26,641 nt of DNA from Membranipora membranacea (GCA_914767715.1 OU612065.1:41046001-41072641); one strand, 5' to 3'. Shown: positions 12,801 to 19,149, counted from the stretch's first letter. The notes: generated from the letters alone by a model not told the origin. Numbers and translations are program-made.

Positions 12801-12817
12801 CCATAGTTCTCTGCCAT
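727..12817 (-). CDS. TMEM214: TMEM214 orthologue, 14-exon gene (exons joined; introns included in this span)
   Basis: Human TMEM214 is an endoplasmic-reticulum membrane protein implicated in ER-stress-induced apoptosis through procaspase-4 recruitment; whether that role holds here is unknown. Minus-strand exons: 12685-12817, 12143-12342, 11022-11175, 10205-10336, 8259-8341, 7988-8093, 7587-7668, 7134-7290, 6598-6794, 3422-3578, 2695-2824, 2379-2487, 1886-2042 and 727-873. All introns are GT-AG and all phases agree, giving 1,944 nt and 647 residues. Landmarks shared with the remembered human protein are a lysine-rich N-terminal region, a 'WLKEL' segment (exon 3), 'SSPAKCLTVMWILGQCGF' (exon 6), 'GIKSLS' (exon 7), 'FFPSFLTR' (exon 9) and a membrane segment at about residues 486-503 (exon 11). 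The C-terminal tail is about 40 residues shorter than in human, so a small exon in the 874-1885 intron could be missing. The family assignment is firm; the exact ends are less so. Confidence 0.93.
1624..1758. repeat. 41-bp tandem repeat, 3 copies
   Basis: Three copies start at 1624, 1665 and 1718, each beginning GTGTAAAACTAA and ending CACCAGCCA. The middle copy has a 12-bp internal expansion (AAAACT twice). It lies in the last TMEM214 intron. Confidence 0.9.
1886..2042 (-). CDS. TMEM214: TMEM214 exon 13
   Basis: Residues 547-599, NFPKWTETVMIYVEPAAEKC, then a moderately hydrophobic region ending SENVPIFVDW. It corresponds to the human stretch after SYSWLGETLPL. The acceptor is TTTTTTAACAG|AAAC; the donor is GACTGG|GTGAGT, phase 0. 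Confidence 0.85.
2124..2287. repeat. 17-bp tandem repeat with higher-order duplication
   Basis: About eight copies of AGATCTCAGAGACTAAC. An AGAAGACACAT segment recurs at the left edge and after the third unit, so a multi-unit block was itself duplicated. The last units decay (CTCGAAG, ATATCAAAG). It is in the TMEM214 intron between exons 12 and 13. Confidence 0.9.
2379..2487 (-). CDS. TMEM214: TMEM214 exon 12
   Basis: Residues 511-546, with YQASKTHKLL across the junction and YSQIKTYTSSAFRYLA at the end. Human has FQASLTGRLL and LYSYSLQGYSWLGE. The acceptor is TTTTTAG|CCAG; the donor is GCTAA|GTAAGT, phase 2. Confidence 0.85.
2515..2660. repeat. 36-37-bp minisatellite, 4 copies
   Basis: Four units each contain AGAGAATGGGG and GTTGTCTACACAGGGC. 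They fill most of the short (207-bp) intron between TMEM214 exons 11 and 12. Open frames on the plus strand through this array are by-products of the repeat, not genes. Confidence 0.9.
2695..2824 (-). CDS. TMEM214: TMEM214 exon 11 (transmembrane exon)
   Basis: Residues 468-510. A polar helix with QAQESASKAK leads into the hydrophobic segment TMIFMCLILALSLIGFDFY, matching the first human membrane segment, which also ends near a His-rich turn. The acceptor is TTATTTTAG|AGATT; the donor is TATCAAG|GTGAGA, phase 1. Confidence 0.88.
3023..3069. repeat. 24-bp direct duplication
   Basis: AATCCATGTACACTGTTTGA occurs twice in tandem, separated by ACCCT. It lies in the TMEM214 intron between exons 10 and 11. 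Confidence 0.75.
3071..3241 (+). other. 56-codon open frame antisense to a TMEM214 intron
   Basis: The frame starts MASLFSTINPAFVGDGYVVL. After 37 codons it meets a consensus-like donor, GGTCGT|GTAAGT at 3182; reading through gives a stop at 3239-3241. I do not recognise the peptide. The opposite strand is also open here (2948-3196), so chance is a real possibility. Confidence 0.15.
3422..3578 (-). CDS. TMEM214: TMEM214 exon 10
   Basis: Residues 415-467, SVLLNHLADSWTDKTVRGID followed by a helical stretch ending ACMSACQ. Human has LLLEHLLSSWEQIPKKV here. The acceptor is TTTCTGTAG|TGTATT; the donor is TGTCAG|GTTAGT, phase 0. The intron upstream of this exon contains the 46-bp array. Confidence 0.88.
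3920..6585. repeat. 46-bp minisatellite, about 58 copies
   Basis: The unit begins GTTATACTGTAGTGGTATAG and ends with a CAGTGTTACACATA-type stretch. The array spans about 2,666 bp, or 58 units, with single-base variants (GATC/GACC, TGG/TGC, ATAGTT/ATAGAT). A variant pair (AATGCATAGATCATT followed by a CTGCGG unit) recurs 230 bp apart (4811 and 5041), exactly five units. It fills most of the TMEM214 intron between exons 9 and 10 and reaches within about 12 bp of the exon 9 splice donor. Confidence 0.97.
6598..6794 (-). CDS. TMEM214: TMEM214 exon 9
   Basis: Residues 350-414, ELAFGKDQRKVLVKFFPSFL then TRVSAENN, ending YDKLLPQS. Human has LAFG...YFPSFLSR. The acceptor is TTTGTAG|GAGTTGG; the donor is CAAAGCAG|GTAATA, phase 2. 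A 2.67-kb minisatellite begins only about 12 bp past this donor. Confidence 0.92.
6795..7133. other. TMEM214 intron 8, nothing recognised
   Basis: Spacer between exons 9 and 8. No repeat, open frame or element stands out. Confidence 0.6.
7134..7290 (-). CDS. TMEM214: TMEM214 exon 8
   Basis: Residues 297-349. It opens with an Asn/Lys/Asp-rich linker, then YGVIGMEDYFMLLDGVYSS, ending KEFYPVLK. Human has FGMIGPKDFFPLLDFAY and LYPRLK at these places. The acceptor is GTTGTATAG|GAAAG; the donor is CTTAAG|GTATTA (weaker), phase 0. Confidence 0.92.
7325..7351. repeat. (TA)n microsatellite
   Basis: About 13 TA dinucleotides inside the TMEM214 intron between exons 7 and 8. Confidence 0.9.
7587..7668 (-). 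CDS. TMEM214: TMEM214 exon 7
   Basis: Residues 270-296, VWTQLMLRVIGIKSLSTYAV then SYIEKIL. It matches the human VWLGIMLPVLGIKSLSPFAI segment. The acceptor is ATTATGCAG|TTTGG; the donor is ATCCTTAA|GTGAGT, phase 2. Confidence 0.92.
7988..8093 (-). CDS. TMEM214: TMEM214 exon 6
   Basis: Residues 235-269, YLDLIVTNRSSPAKCLTVMW then ILGQCGFCNF, ending GLK. This is one of the best conserved segments (human: RPAKCLTIMWALGQAGF). The acceptor is CTTATACAG|TATC; the donor is CTGAAAG|GTTAGT, phase 1. Confidence 0.92.
8259..8341 (-). CDS. TMEM214: TMEM214 exon 5
   Basis: Residues 207-234, GLPVHGYQIVAQLVA through FTSNLPK. It aligns with the human HGYRICIQAIL...ATANLGK region. The acceptor is CCTATTTCAG|GTTTGC; the donor is CCTAAA|GTAAGT, phase 0. 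At 83 bp it is easily missed by simple frame scanning. Confidence 0.88.
8719..8722. other. target-site duplication TTAA (left)
   Basis: Pairs with TTAA at 9380-9383. Removing one copy plus the element rejoins the LINE reading frame exactly (...DAIK then LGIEHP...). Confidence 0.85.
8723..9379. mobile_element. 657-bp foldback (long inverted-repeat) element with TTAA target duplications
   Basis: Two arms of about 310-330 bp are reverse complements with very few mismatches over the outer 285 bp (about 99% identity by eye). They meet near 9058-9063 with a 6-bp loop (ACCGGA). The outer ends read AGGGATAATACACTTCTGA on each strand. TTAA flanks both sides (8719-8722 and 9380-9383). The left arm carries about 19 extra bases near the centre. 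There is no coding capacity. TTAA duplication is typical of piggyBac-mobilised elements, but the termini do not prove that superfamily. It sits inside the LINE ORF. Confidence 0.9.
9380..9383. other. target-site duplication TTAA (right)
   Basis: Right partner of 8719-8722. Confidence 0.85.
10205..10336 (-). CDS. TMEM214: TMEM214 exon 4
   Basis: Residues 163-206, reading DFPSHLLRTDVRKLFQ then a helical stretch ending MTEMAK. It corresponds to the human region after YPYSLVSRELR. The acceptor is TTGTTTCAG|ATTTTC; the donor is GCAAAAG|GTTTGT, phase 1. The following 1.86-kb intron hosts the LINE and foldback element. Confidence 0.88.
10337..11021. other. TMEM214 intron 3, nothing recognised
   Basis: AT-rich intron between exons 4 and 3. 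A plus-strand open frame at 10788-11039 overlaps exon 3 on the opposite strand and looks like chance. Confidence 0.55.
11022..11175 (-). CDS. TMEM214: TMEM214 exon 3
   Basis: Residues 112-162, containing SKELFPDSPLMWLKELTGLL. This corresponds to the human segment with GNPSIWLKDLASYL. The acceptor is TTGTTACAG|ATTG and the donor is GCTGAAG|GTGAGT, phase 1. Confidence 0.9.
11176..11579. other. unique part of TMEM214 intron 2
   Basis: Non-repetitive intron sequence between exon 3 and the 32-bp array. No feature is recognised. Confidence 0.55.
11580..12150. repeat. 32-bp minisatellite built from the exon 2 splice donor, 18 units
   Basis: The plus-strand unit contains GGGATGAGGGTTAGGCCCAC and a CTTACTGCTGG core. 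On the minus (gene) strand each unit therefore reads CCAGCAGTAAGTGGG. The right-most unit (12137-12150) is the genuine exon 2 donor, CAGCG|GTAAGTTGGCC. Of the other 17 units, 16 keep an intact GTAAGT and one has GTAATT (near 11978). Variants include TGGGG/TTGGG and AGGCCC/AAGCCC. Confidence 0.95.
12143..12342 (-). CDS. TMEM214: TMEM214 exon 2
   Basis: Residues 45-111, rich in lysine, proline and serine (for example SRKKPAKAPEIKS), ending QKHTLDKLIPA. The acceptor is a T-tract followed by TAG|CGCC. The donor is CAGCG|GTAAGT, phase 0. The donor is itself the terminal unit of the 32-bp minisatellite that fills the following intron. Confidence 0.85.
12343..12684. other. TMEM214 intron 1
   Basis: Intron between exons 1 and 2. 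No repeat or other gene is recognised. Confidence 0.55.
12685..12817 (-). CDS. TMEM214: TMEM214 exon 1 (initiator exon)
   Basis: Residues 1-44, starting MAENYGWQTVPSK, then a serine/lysine/aspartate-rich low-complexity stretch (SKKKDDD). The start ATG is at 12817. The donor is CCAAGTG|GTGAGT, ending in phase 1. Charged, disordered N-termini are typical of TMEM214. Reading through the donor reaches a stop at 12611. Confidence 0.85.
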
Positions 12818-14265
12818 AGCTAAATTTTTGAATATGACTGATTATAATCTAGAAACAGTATATGGCCAAAAAATATAAGTAGAAAATATGCAAGATGAAT
12901 GAACAGAGTTACACCTAGACTAGAATCAAGTTTTTTCTTCTCTTAGCAACTCATATCCGGTGTTTCCATTATCAACTTAGGATAATCACGAAATGAATCC
13001 ATAATTTTCAAAACTCAGGAATTTTAACTCTTATAATGAAACAACAGTTAAGTTTTTTCAAAGAGTGCAAGTACTGTAATATCTCATAATTATGGAATTC
13101 AAGAGGAATATCATAGTACAATCACACTGCCGGATTATAATGCTTATTTCATTTCCCCTTATGAGACTGACCAATTGGGTGTTAGCTCTCAATTTGGTGT
13201 AATGAGCCAAGTAATGTCATTTACAAGTTTTGCAGTAATTTGATTTTTTTGCCTTCTATTCTCCTGATGATGAATTGTTGAGCTTCTGCCATAGTATTTG
13301 AGGTCTTGCATCGAATTAGTTACATAGAATAGAAAAATAGCTATGTGAATTTGCAGAGACCATTTGACTTGGGGATGTGTCTCCCTTGATAAAGTTCAGG
13401 TATGATGATAGATACTTCAAGTTATCTTTCTACACTACAGCAGTGAGTCTGTAGTATCTCACACCTTCATTCAACCAGTCAAACCGTGGTCTCCACTTGA
13501 TACAAAACAGTCTCCTTGGTTGGTAAAAGTTCATGAATCTCTTTACATTCAGTGTGTTGTGAACTGGTTTATAGTTTGTTTCTGTTTGTGTGCTCATCAT
13601 TTATTCATAAATGTGTCATGGAATATATCATTACTTCCTCATTGGGCCTCAATAATAAAATAAATCAAACTTCATTGGAATCATTGTTTCGTTTCGTCCC
13701 GAGTAATGCCCACTTCAATAACTGAAGATTATGAGCATGCACCAGTCTGCATCCGTTAGTTGATCTGGGTCAGCTAGGGTGATGGCCCGCGACAGCCATA
13801 TCAGGTAGTACTAGACAAACAGTGCTCCCTGTGAGGTTTGAACCCGAGACCATTTGCTCCCGAGTCACACACCTCTAGCACTGAGCTATCTCTGATTGGT
13901 TATCTTTGAAACATAGGTATTGTTTGATGTTTTGACTTGGGACAAAATGGTTCACTGCAAACTGCTGCAAATCTCACATTGGTAATAAATTGGCTGTCCT
14001 TTGGCAAAAAAGGATGAGGATGATATGATTTATACATGACTTGACTGGAAACGGGGAAGTGAACAAAGTTTGTCAACATTTACTTGACCCCTCAAAACTT
14101 AGCGTTATCCTTAACCATACATGGATGAGTCAGATATTACTCTGGGTCAATATAATTGGGCATATTGTGTCTTAGACATGATGTATCATTAATGTGTTTA
14201 CAGAAGTCATAGATAATCTAGGATTTGTAAGCTGTCTGTGATAAAGGAGCGACAAATAATAAGAA
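12818..14265. promoter_or_regulatory. head-to-head intergenic spacer (candidate bidirectional promoter region)
   Basis: This 1,448 bp separates the TMEM214 ATG (minus strand) from the C1orf43 ATG (plus strand). It must contain both 5' untranslated regions and probably both promoters, unless untranslated exons lie elsewhere. No TATA box or other core element is convincing. A SINE occupies about 13640-13895. Confidence 0.5.
13640..13895 (-). mobile_element. tRNA-derived SINE
   Basis: On the minus strand a tRNA-like RNA polymerase III promoter is visible. The A box TAGCTCAGTGCTAGAGG is at 13872-13888 and the B box GGGTTCAAACC at 13835-13845, about 35 bp apart as in tRNAs. The anticodon arm does not fold well and there is no acceptor stem, so it is not a functional tRNA gene. 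Downstream comes a non-tRNA body containing GGGACGAAACGAAAC and an AT-rich tail. The exact ends and target duplications are not resolved. Confidence 0.7.
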
Positions 14266-14355
14266 ATGGATGAGAAGAGCAGCAACTCAGGTCACACTGG
14301 GCCTCATTATCCCTATGTTATCGGTATTATGCTGTTTGCTGCTTGTGGAGTATTG
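14266..14355 (+). CDS. C1orf43: C1orf43 exon 1
   Basis: Residues 1-30, MDEKSSNSGHTGPHYPYVIG then IMLFAACGVL, the first half of the membrane segment. The donor is GTATTG|GTAAGC, phase 0. Confidence 0.88.
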
Positions 14356-17300
14356 GTAAGCCTGTACTGATCACTATCCCTATTATTGGTTATACTATAC
14401 TGTTCGATGCCTATGGAGTATATCAGAAGTATGGTGTATGGATAACAGATTAAAGCTATAATATACCAGCTATAGTTGTACTAGTAGCTTTTTGTTGTCC
14501 TTCCTACGGACCCATTATAATCCTAGTAATATGTATTTACTATACTGTTTGCTTTCAGGTTTTTAGTGTCATTTCTGTGATGATAAAAAGACAAATTATG
14601 AGATTTGCACTTAAATCTAAGTGTGGCCAACACATAGCGATATGTCATGATGTTCCGAGGGTAAGAATTATATTGTAAGATTGTAACTATAAGCTTACAC
14701 CACAGTTCAACCATCATATTATCATAAGATACCTGATTGTCACTAGTTTGTTACAGATTAAAATCAGGGAGGATAAACAACTAAATGAGTACTCAGTAAG
14801 TCTGTAAATCCTTACTTTAAGTCAACAGATGGCTGTATTACTTTTTTATCTCACCCTGTTGTAGGGCATGAAAAGGGAAACTGTACGCAGATTAGAGAGG
14901 ACTAAAGAGATCTGTCACGAACCGAATCTCTTAAATAATGAGGCTAAAACACACTCCGTCTCAGCCACTAATTTTGGTTGGTCCTTTGAGGATTGAGTGT
15001 ATTCTTCACTCTTCCTATATATGCAATTTATGGTAATGGTTTTAAACTTACAGAGGTATTAGTTATATTGGGTTGAGACGTCAATTTTGTGTGCTGACTA
15101 TTTACACACCTTGAGCAGTTTTTTTAATCTGCAGAGATGTGATATCAGATAGATAAAATTTTTCAGTAAGGAAGCTTGCCAACCTCATTTTAATGTCTAA
15201 CATCTCATAGATTGTGATTATTGTAGATTCTATACAGCATTTATATAGGATGAAAGCTTTACACCAATGCAAACATTTAGGTAAGAATTATCATTAATAA
15301 TTGTTTGACACGCCAAACAAACCCATACCTAGTACATTGATTGGCTCATTACCCCTCTGACCTCCGACCCTTGGCTCATCATCATCATCGTCATCATTGT
15401 CAAGAGATGGAACTTCAATTATGGTAACTCCTGTGGGCTGTGAAGAGGTAACATGATTAGGTTGAAAGCCGATGAGTTAAGTAACGCTTAAATATGCTAA
15501 TAGTGGTTACTATATTTCCAGAGAACAGAATAGCAAGTCGGGATAAAACACATCATCGGATGGGTCGAGAGGCATTTGACTTATATTTAAGAAATCAGTT
15601 ACATTCACTGCCTATAAAACTACAGCCTGCAAAACTTGATGAGTTTACTGCTCTTTATAGACACGCTCGACACGAACCAAAGGTGAGAATTTCGGAATTT
15701 ACTTATAGTAGAAAATGTCGCCTCATCGACTACATAGTCTACGGATAGAAGGAAATATAGATACTCTGCGGAAAGTAGTAAATATACAAACTCTGAAGAT
15801 AGAAGTAAATATACAAACTCTGCGGATAGAAGTAAATATACAAACTCTGCGGATAGAAGTAAATATACAAACTCTGCGGATAGAAGTAAATATACAAACT
15901 CTGCGGATAGAAGTAAATATACAAACTCTGCGGATAGAAGTAAATATACAAACTCTGCGGATAGAAGTAAATATACAAGCTCTGAGAGACGAATGTTTTT
16001 TATTTATATTTTAGCTATTTGGAAAAGAACATTATAACCGGATGGTAGCTGTTGTTACCGAATTTTCCAATATGTAAGTAAATATTTTCTTCTTTATTGC
16101 TTGCTTATGTATTTGTCTCAGATTTCTGTCTGTCTGTTTGTCTCTATCAGCTTATGTAGTAATGTAGAGTTCACACAATATCATAAATCACAGTCAGAGA
16201 TATTTGTTTATCATACACGACACAAAAACATGATAATAATTCTCCCTTATTAACTTATCAGCCAGATAATTGACTATGATTACACTGAACTATTAAATTC
16301 AGCCGAAGATAATTGTGAGTGAAATAAAACGGTTTGGGAGCCTAACTTCAAATCCAGCCTCACCCGTAAACCAGCCTTTCCCCACCTCGGGTTAAGGCCT
16401 TACCCCACCTCAGGGTATGGGGTTTGGACCTTACCCCACCTTGGAGTTTGAGGTTTGGGCCTTACCTAGTCTAAGTGCTCAGACTCCAAGGCGCAAGGAG
16501 TTACTTGCGCAAGCTTTCAAACTCCTCTCCCCAGGGGAGAGGAGTTTGATAGCTTGCGCAAGTAACTCCCTGTGCCTTGGAGTCTGAGCACTTAGACTAG
16601 GCCTTACCCCGTCTCACCTTAATACATCCCACACATGGGCAGCTTTAAAGACCCCTTCTGTGAATTTTAAGTTACCCTCAAGGCTGTGCATACCTTATGA
16701 AAGGTGATAAATACAAACTTGGGTGTTTTACCTACTGGCTATCATATGGTGATGATATTTTCTTCATTCATGTGATTATCGTGTAAACGGCATGTTTGAC
16801 CTTTTGTTCGTGGGCGGTTTTAAAAAAATTTTTTTTCGCAACTAAGCAAGAAACCTAAACTCCTATTCTTACTAAGATTTCTCACAAATGTATGCTATAC
16901 GAATAAAACCATGTGAAAAAATTAAATTGGTGTATATATGTAGTATATATAATACAGGTGTATACATGTAGTATGAATAGGGGGGGGGGGGGGGGTTGGA
17001 GGGGTGTATGCATGTAGTATATATTAGAGGGGTGTATACATGTAGAATATATAAGCGGGGTGTATACAGCATCCTCAGTCAGATCAGGGTTCCGTTCTCC
17101 CGGGTTACACAATTTTTTTGATACATGTATACGATACACACACGATATACGTGACAATCATGACACACTTTTTAATTACTTCAAGAAAAATAACTTCAAC
17201 TTAGACTTGACCTAAATATTTATGTACATCACACCCGTCTTTATATATACTACACAAACAAACTATTCACAAACCAAACTGCCAATCCTACAAATCTAAT

Positions 17301-17804
17301 TTAATGGTATAACCGTTCACTCGGTTCTCAGTGTTTTATTTTGATTACATGTTTCAGTACAATAAACAAACTGTCTTACTATGTTAAAAAGCAAGTCTGT
17401 TTTTCGAATCCCTGAATTACGCCCCAAATCTATTGAAAATGCCCGCAAGTAAATAAAATTCTCCTAATTAGAAAAGTCCCCAGCGTTTATATATATATCA
17501 ACAGGTATCTCGTCAACTCATGTTACTCTCTTGTTAATATAACATATATGTTTATAGAATACAAGGTGCTAGACGGCGTACAATACAGTCAACAGCCATT
17601 AGACCTATAGCAGATATTGATGAATTAACAGATGAAGCTTTACCGTCAGTATCGTCTCGTACGCCCGCTAGCCAGTTTAAATTACCTGACAGGATCATGG
17701 GCTTAGCCAGTAAAGTATTCAAAAAATCAAAACGGAAACAAGAATATCAGACAGTACCGAGTACAGAGAGCTTAGATGATATAAACGAGACTACTCAGTT
17801 ATAG
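14266..17804 (+). CDS. C1orf43: C1orf43 (NICE-3 family) orthologue, 8-exon gene (introns included in this span)
   Basis: Human C1orf43 is a single-pass membrane protein with reported roles in phagocytosis and Golgi/mitochondrial integrity. Exons: 14266-14355, 14559-14660, 14757-14795, 14865-14976, 15227-15280, 15522-15682, 16015-16073 and 17558-17804. All introns are GT-AG and phases match at every junction, giving 864 nt and 287 residues (human 253). Diagnostic matches to the remembered human protein are an N-terminal membrane segment (residues about 17-39), then IKRQIMRFALKS (human VKRQIMRFAMKS), RLERTKEICHEPNLL (human RLSRVQDIKYEPQLL), HLYRMKAL (human YLYRMKAL) and a C-terminal TESLDDINETTQL-like acidic/threonine tail. 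The start ATG was chosen because it places the membrane segment as in human, with no in-frame alternative nearby. Confidence 0.93.
14559..14660 (+). CDS. C1orf43: C1orf43 exon 2
   Basis: Residues 31-64: second half of the membrane segment, then VMIKRQIMRFALKSKCGQHI, the family's signature juxtamembrane basic motif, ending CHDVPR. The acceptor is TTGCTTTCAG|GTTT; the donor is CCGAGG|GTAAGA, phase 0. Confidence 0.93.
14757..14795 (+). CDS. C1orf43: C1orf43 exon 3 (39-bp microexon)
   Basis: Residues 65-77, IKIREDKQLNEYS. The acceptor is TTTGTTACAG|ATTA; the donor is TACTCA|GTAAGT, phase 0. Its length is a multiple of three, so skipping it would keep the frame. Confidence 0.75.
14865..14976 (+). 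CDS. C1orf43: C1orf43 exon 4
   Basis: Residues 78-114, GMKRETVRRLERTKEICHEP then NLLNNEAK, matching the human RLSRVQDIKYEPQLL block. The acceptor is CCTGTTGTAG|GGCA. The donor, ATTTTG|GTTGGT, is weak but is the one that brings exon 5 into the conserved frame. Retention would stop at 14994-14996. Confidence 0.82.
15227..15280 (+). CDS. C1orf43: C1orf43 exon 5
   Basis: Residues 115-132, SIQHLYRMKALHQCKHL, matching the human YLYRMKAL segment. The acceptor is TTATTGTAG|ATTC; the donor is CATTTAG|GTAAGA, phase 1. Only 54 bp long, and too short to stand out as an open frame. Confidence 0.9.
15522..15682 (+). CDS. C1orf43: C1orf43 exon 6
   Basis: Residues 133-186, ENRIASRDKTHHRMGREAFD then LYLRNQL, ending RHEPK. 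It aligns with the human PRSLMGKNFRSYLLDLRN and ALIDTLLDGYETARYG regions. The acceptor is ATATTTCCAG|AGAA; the donor is CCAAAG|GTGAGA, phase 0. Confidence 0.9.
15751..15983. repeat. 27-bp minisatellite, about 8.5 copies, in C1orf43 intron 6
   Basis: The unit contains GATAGAAGTAAATATACAAA followed by CTCTGCG. Because 27 is divisible by three and the unit has no stop in one frame per strand, periodic open frames appear on both strands (TLRIEVNIQ on plus, SLYIYFYPQ on minus). They are repeat artefacts: reading through exon 6 stops at 15748, before the array's open frame. Confidence 0.95.
16015..16073 (+). CDS. C1orf43: C1orf43 exon 7
   Basis: Residues 187-205, LFGKEHYNRMVAVVTEFSN, matching the human VFGQNEYLRYQEALSELA helix. 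The acceptor is TATATTTTAG|CTAT; the donor is CCAATAT|GTAAGT, phase 2. Confidence 0.9.
16345..16625. repeat. degenerate CCTTACCCCACCT minisatellite in C1orf43 intron 7
   Basis: Four or five loose copies of a CCTTACCCCACCTCGGGTT-like unit of roughly 30-40 bp, at 16370-16465 and resuming at 16601. They are interrupted by the palindromic element at 16466-16600. Confidence 0.65.
16466..16600. mobile_element. 135-bp palindromic MITE with 7-bp target duplication
   Basis: The arms are reverse complements around a single central A at 16533 (CTCTCCCC-A-GGGGAGAG), with about three mismatches over 67 bp. The ends are CTAGTCTAAG...CTTAGACTAG. It is flanked by GCCTTAC at 16459-16465 and 16601-16607. Removing the element and one copy restores a minisatellite unit like its neighbours. 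It is non-coding and lies in C1orf43 intron 7. Confidence 0.8.
16925..17065. repeat. degenerate ATGTAGTATATAT tandem repeat with a 16-G run
   Basis: Four units of about 32-36 bp share GGTGTATACATGTAGTATAT. A run of 16 G (16980-16995) sits in the middle. It lies in C1orf43 intron 7. Minus-strand open frames through it are repeat artefacts. Confidence 0.75.
17558..17804 (+). CDS. C1orf43: C1orf43 exon 8 (terminal exon)
   Basis: Residues 206-287, IIQGARRRTIQSTAIRPIAD at the start, then a basic KKSKRKQEYQ patch and the tail TVPSTESLDDINETTQL. Human C1orf43 ends with a similar lysine patch and a short acidic/threonine tail. The acceptor is TGTTTATAG|AATAC; the stop TAG is at 17802-17804. Confidence 0.9.
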
Positions 17805-18518
17805 AAACCCTTTATCTGTATATATCTATAGCTCTCCTTACCTTACCTTACCTCACTCTTATAGTCTACAGTTTTCTTCTAAGATTCTTTGTTTATAAAA
17901 TGCACTGACCTATTTATTTCTTTTAGAAATCTGAATACCCATATCTGTGATAGCTGTTAGTTTAGGTTCAATGACATTTCTGTCTAATATCTTAGTAGTT
18001 AGATATGGGGTAGTTCTTTGCATATAGATATAGTAATGTATAAAATTTCTACCATCTTTTGTGTAATACAAGTTTTAGGTTATAATGAGTATTTATTTCA
18101 ACTCTCAATTCCATATCTTCCTTGATTTTACAACATGAATAAATCGAAGCATGACCGCTAATAGTCATGCACATTTATCTAATATTTTCTATATGGTTGT
18201 TAGTTGTATTTTTAAATAATGAATCTATGCCATGAGGCATTAGTCCCTTGTATTTCAGAAAGACCATCACCTGAGAGAAAGAAAGGTTATACCTTAATAA
18301 TGCATTAGCTAATTGTAGTGGGTAGGCACCCGTCACCCTTAATGATGGTGGGACCATTCCACCTTTAGTCAAGTAGGACGGCCAGCGCAGGGCGCACCGA
18401 GTATTGAGTGATGGTAATATCTTACATGTTTCTCATTATTGACACTCCTAACTAAATTAAATACTCAAGTTGATTTGCAGCGATGATTCCAGTTTAATTA
18501 TTTGTATAATAAGAGACA
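17805..18518. other. C1orf43 3' flank, no further gene recognised
   Basis: Probable 3' untranslated region followed by unassigned DNA. A minus-strand 65-codon frame (18175-18372) has no recognisable family. Confidence 0.55.
18138..18143 (+). promoter_or_regulatory. candidate polyadenylation signal AATAAA for C1orf43
   Basis: Canonical hexamer in CATGAATAAATCG, 334 bp past the stop codon. The assignment is by position only. Confidence 0.45.
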
Positions 18519-18890
18519 TAGGCCAGAAGCAGCTATAGCATAAGTTTTTATGGCACGGAAAATATTTGATGGCAGGATACTGATCACGTTTTATACTTCA
18601 TTGGTGTATGCTCTGTAAAATTCACCGGGTGTACCCAGTTGTAGCGGTCATATTTAGAAATTAAAAGGTGTTTTGTTTTGGCATTATATGTGTGGGGAAA
18701 TAACTCCTATTCTGTGTAATCTAAGTAATCTAATTATCAGGGAATTCCAGGTTGTAATTGCATTGTGGGATTTTGTTGACATGGCAATTAATTCACCAAG
18801 TAAACTTGGAGAGAAGGTTGCTCGTATCAGACCAGCACAAATTGAAAAATTTCAATTGAATTATGTCAAACTTCTTATGGGACTAGTATC
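18519..18890 (+). repeat. outer terminal inverted repeat, left
   Basis: Reverse complement of the right outer repeat. Landmarks are GGCCAGAAGCAGCT at the end, TGATGGCAGGATACTGATCA, and AACTCCTATTCTGTGTAATC. A 78-codon frame inside (18673-18909) is not recognised. Confidence 0.8.
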
Positions 18891-19149
18891 AAAGATTATA
18901 AATACTTAATGGCAGGATACTTAATGCTAGTATGATATTGTATGGTCTTGAGACCACTGTCTTGGGGCAATTACAAACAACATTTTTGACGTTTCAATTG
19001 CCTCTTATGTCATTTTTTGGCTGGATATCTTTTGCATAACACATGAGCAAAGAGTTCAATGAGTGCCTCACTTTTCAGAAAGAAACCAAACTGTCAGATT
19101 CTGAAAAAAAAGATATGCCAGCTTCGCATACTTTCCTAACATGCCAATG

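Noticed and set aside
13835-13888. Functional tRNA gene
   Set aside because: A and B boxes are present but the anticodon arm is not paired and there is no acceptor stem; a SINE fits better.
15715-16014. 99-codon plus-strand and 79-codon minus-strand periodic proteins
   Set aside because: Repeat artefacts of the 27-bp array between C1orf43 exons 6 and 7; the exon 6 read-through stops before the array's open frame.
16872-17157. Two minus-strand frames rich in Tyr, Pro and His
   Set aside because: Translations of the TGTATACATGTAG repeat and the G-run within a C1orf43 intron.
18175-18372. 65-codon minus-strand frame
   Set aside because: No recognised family, no partner exon, short; may be chance in the C1orf43 3' flank.
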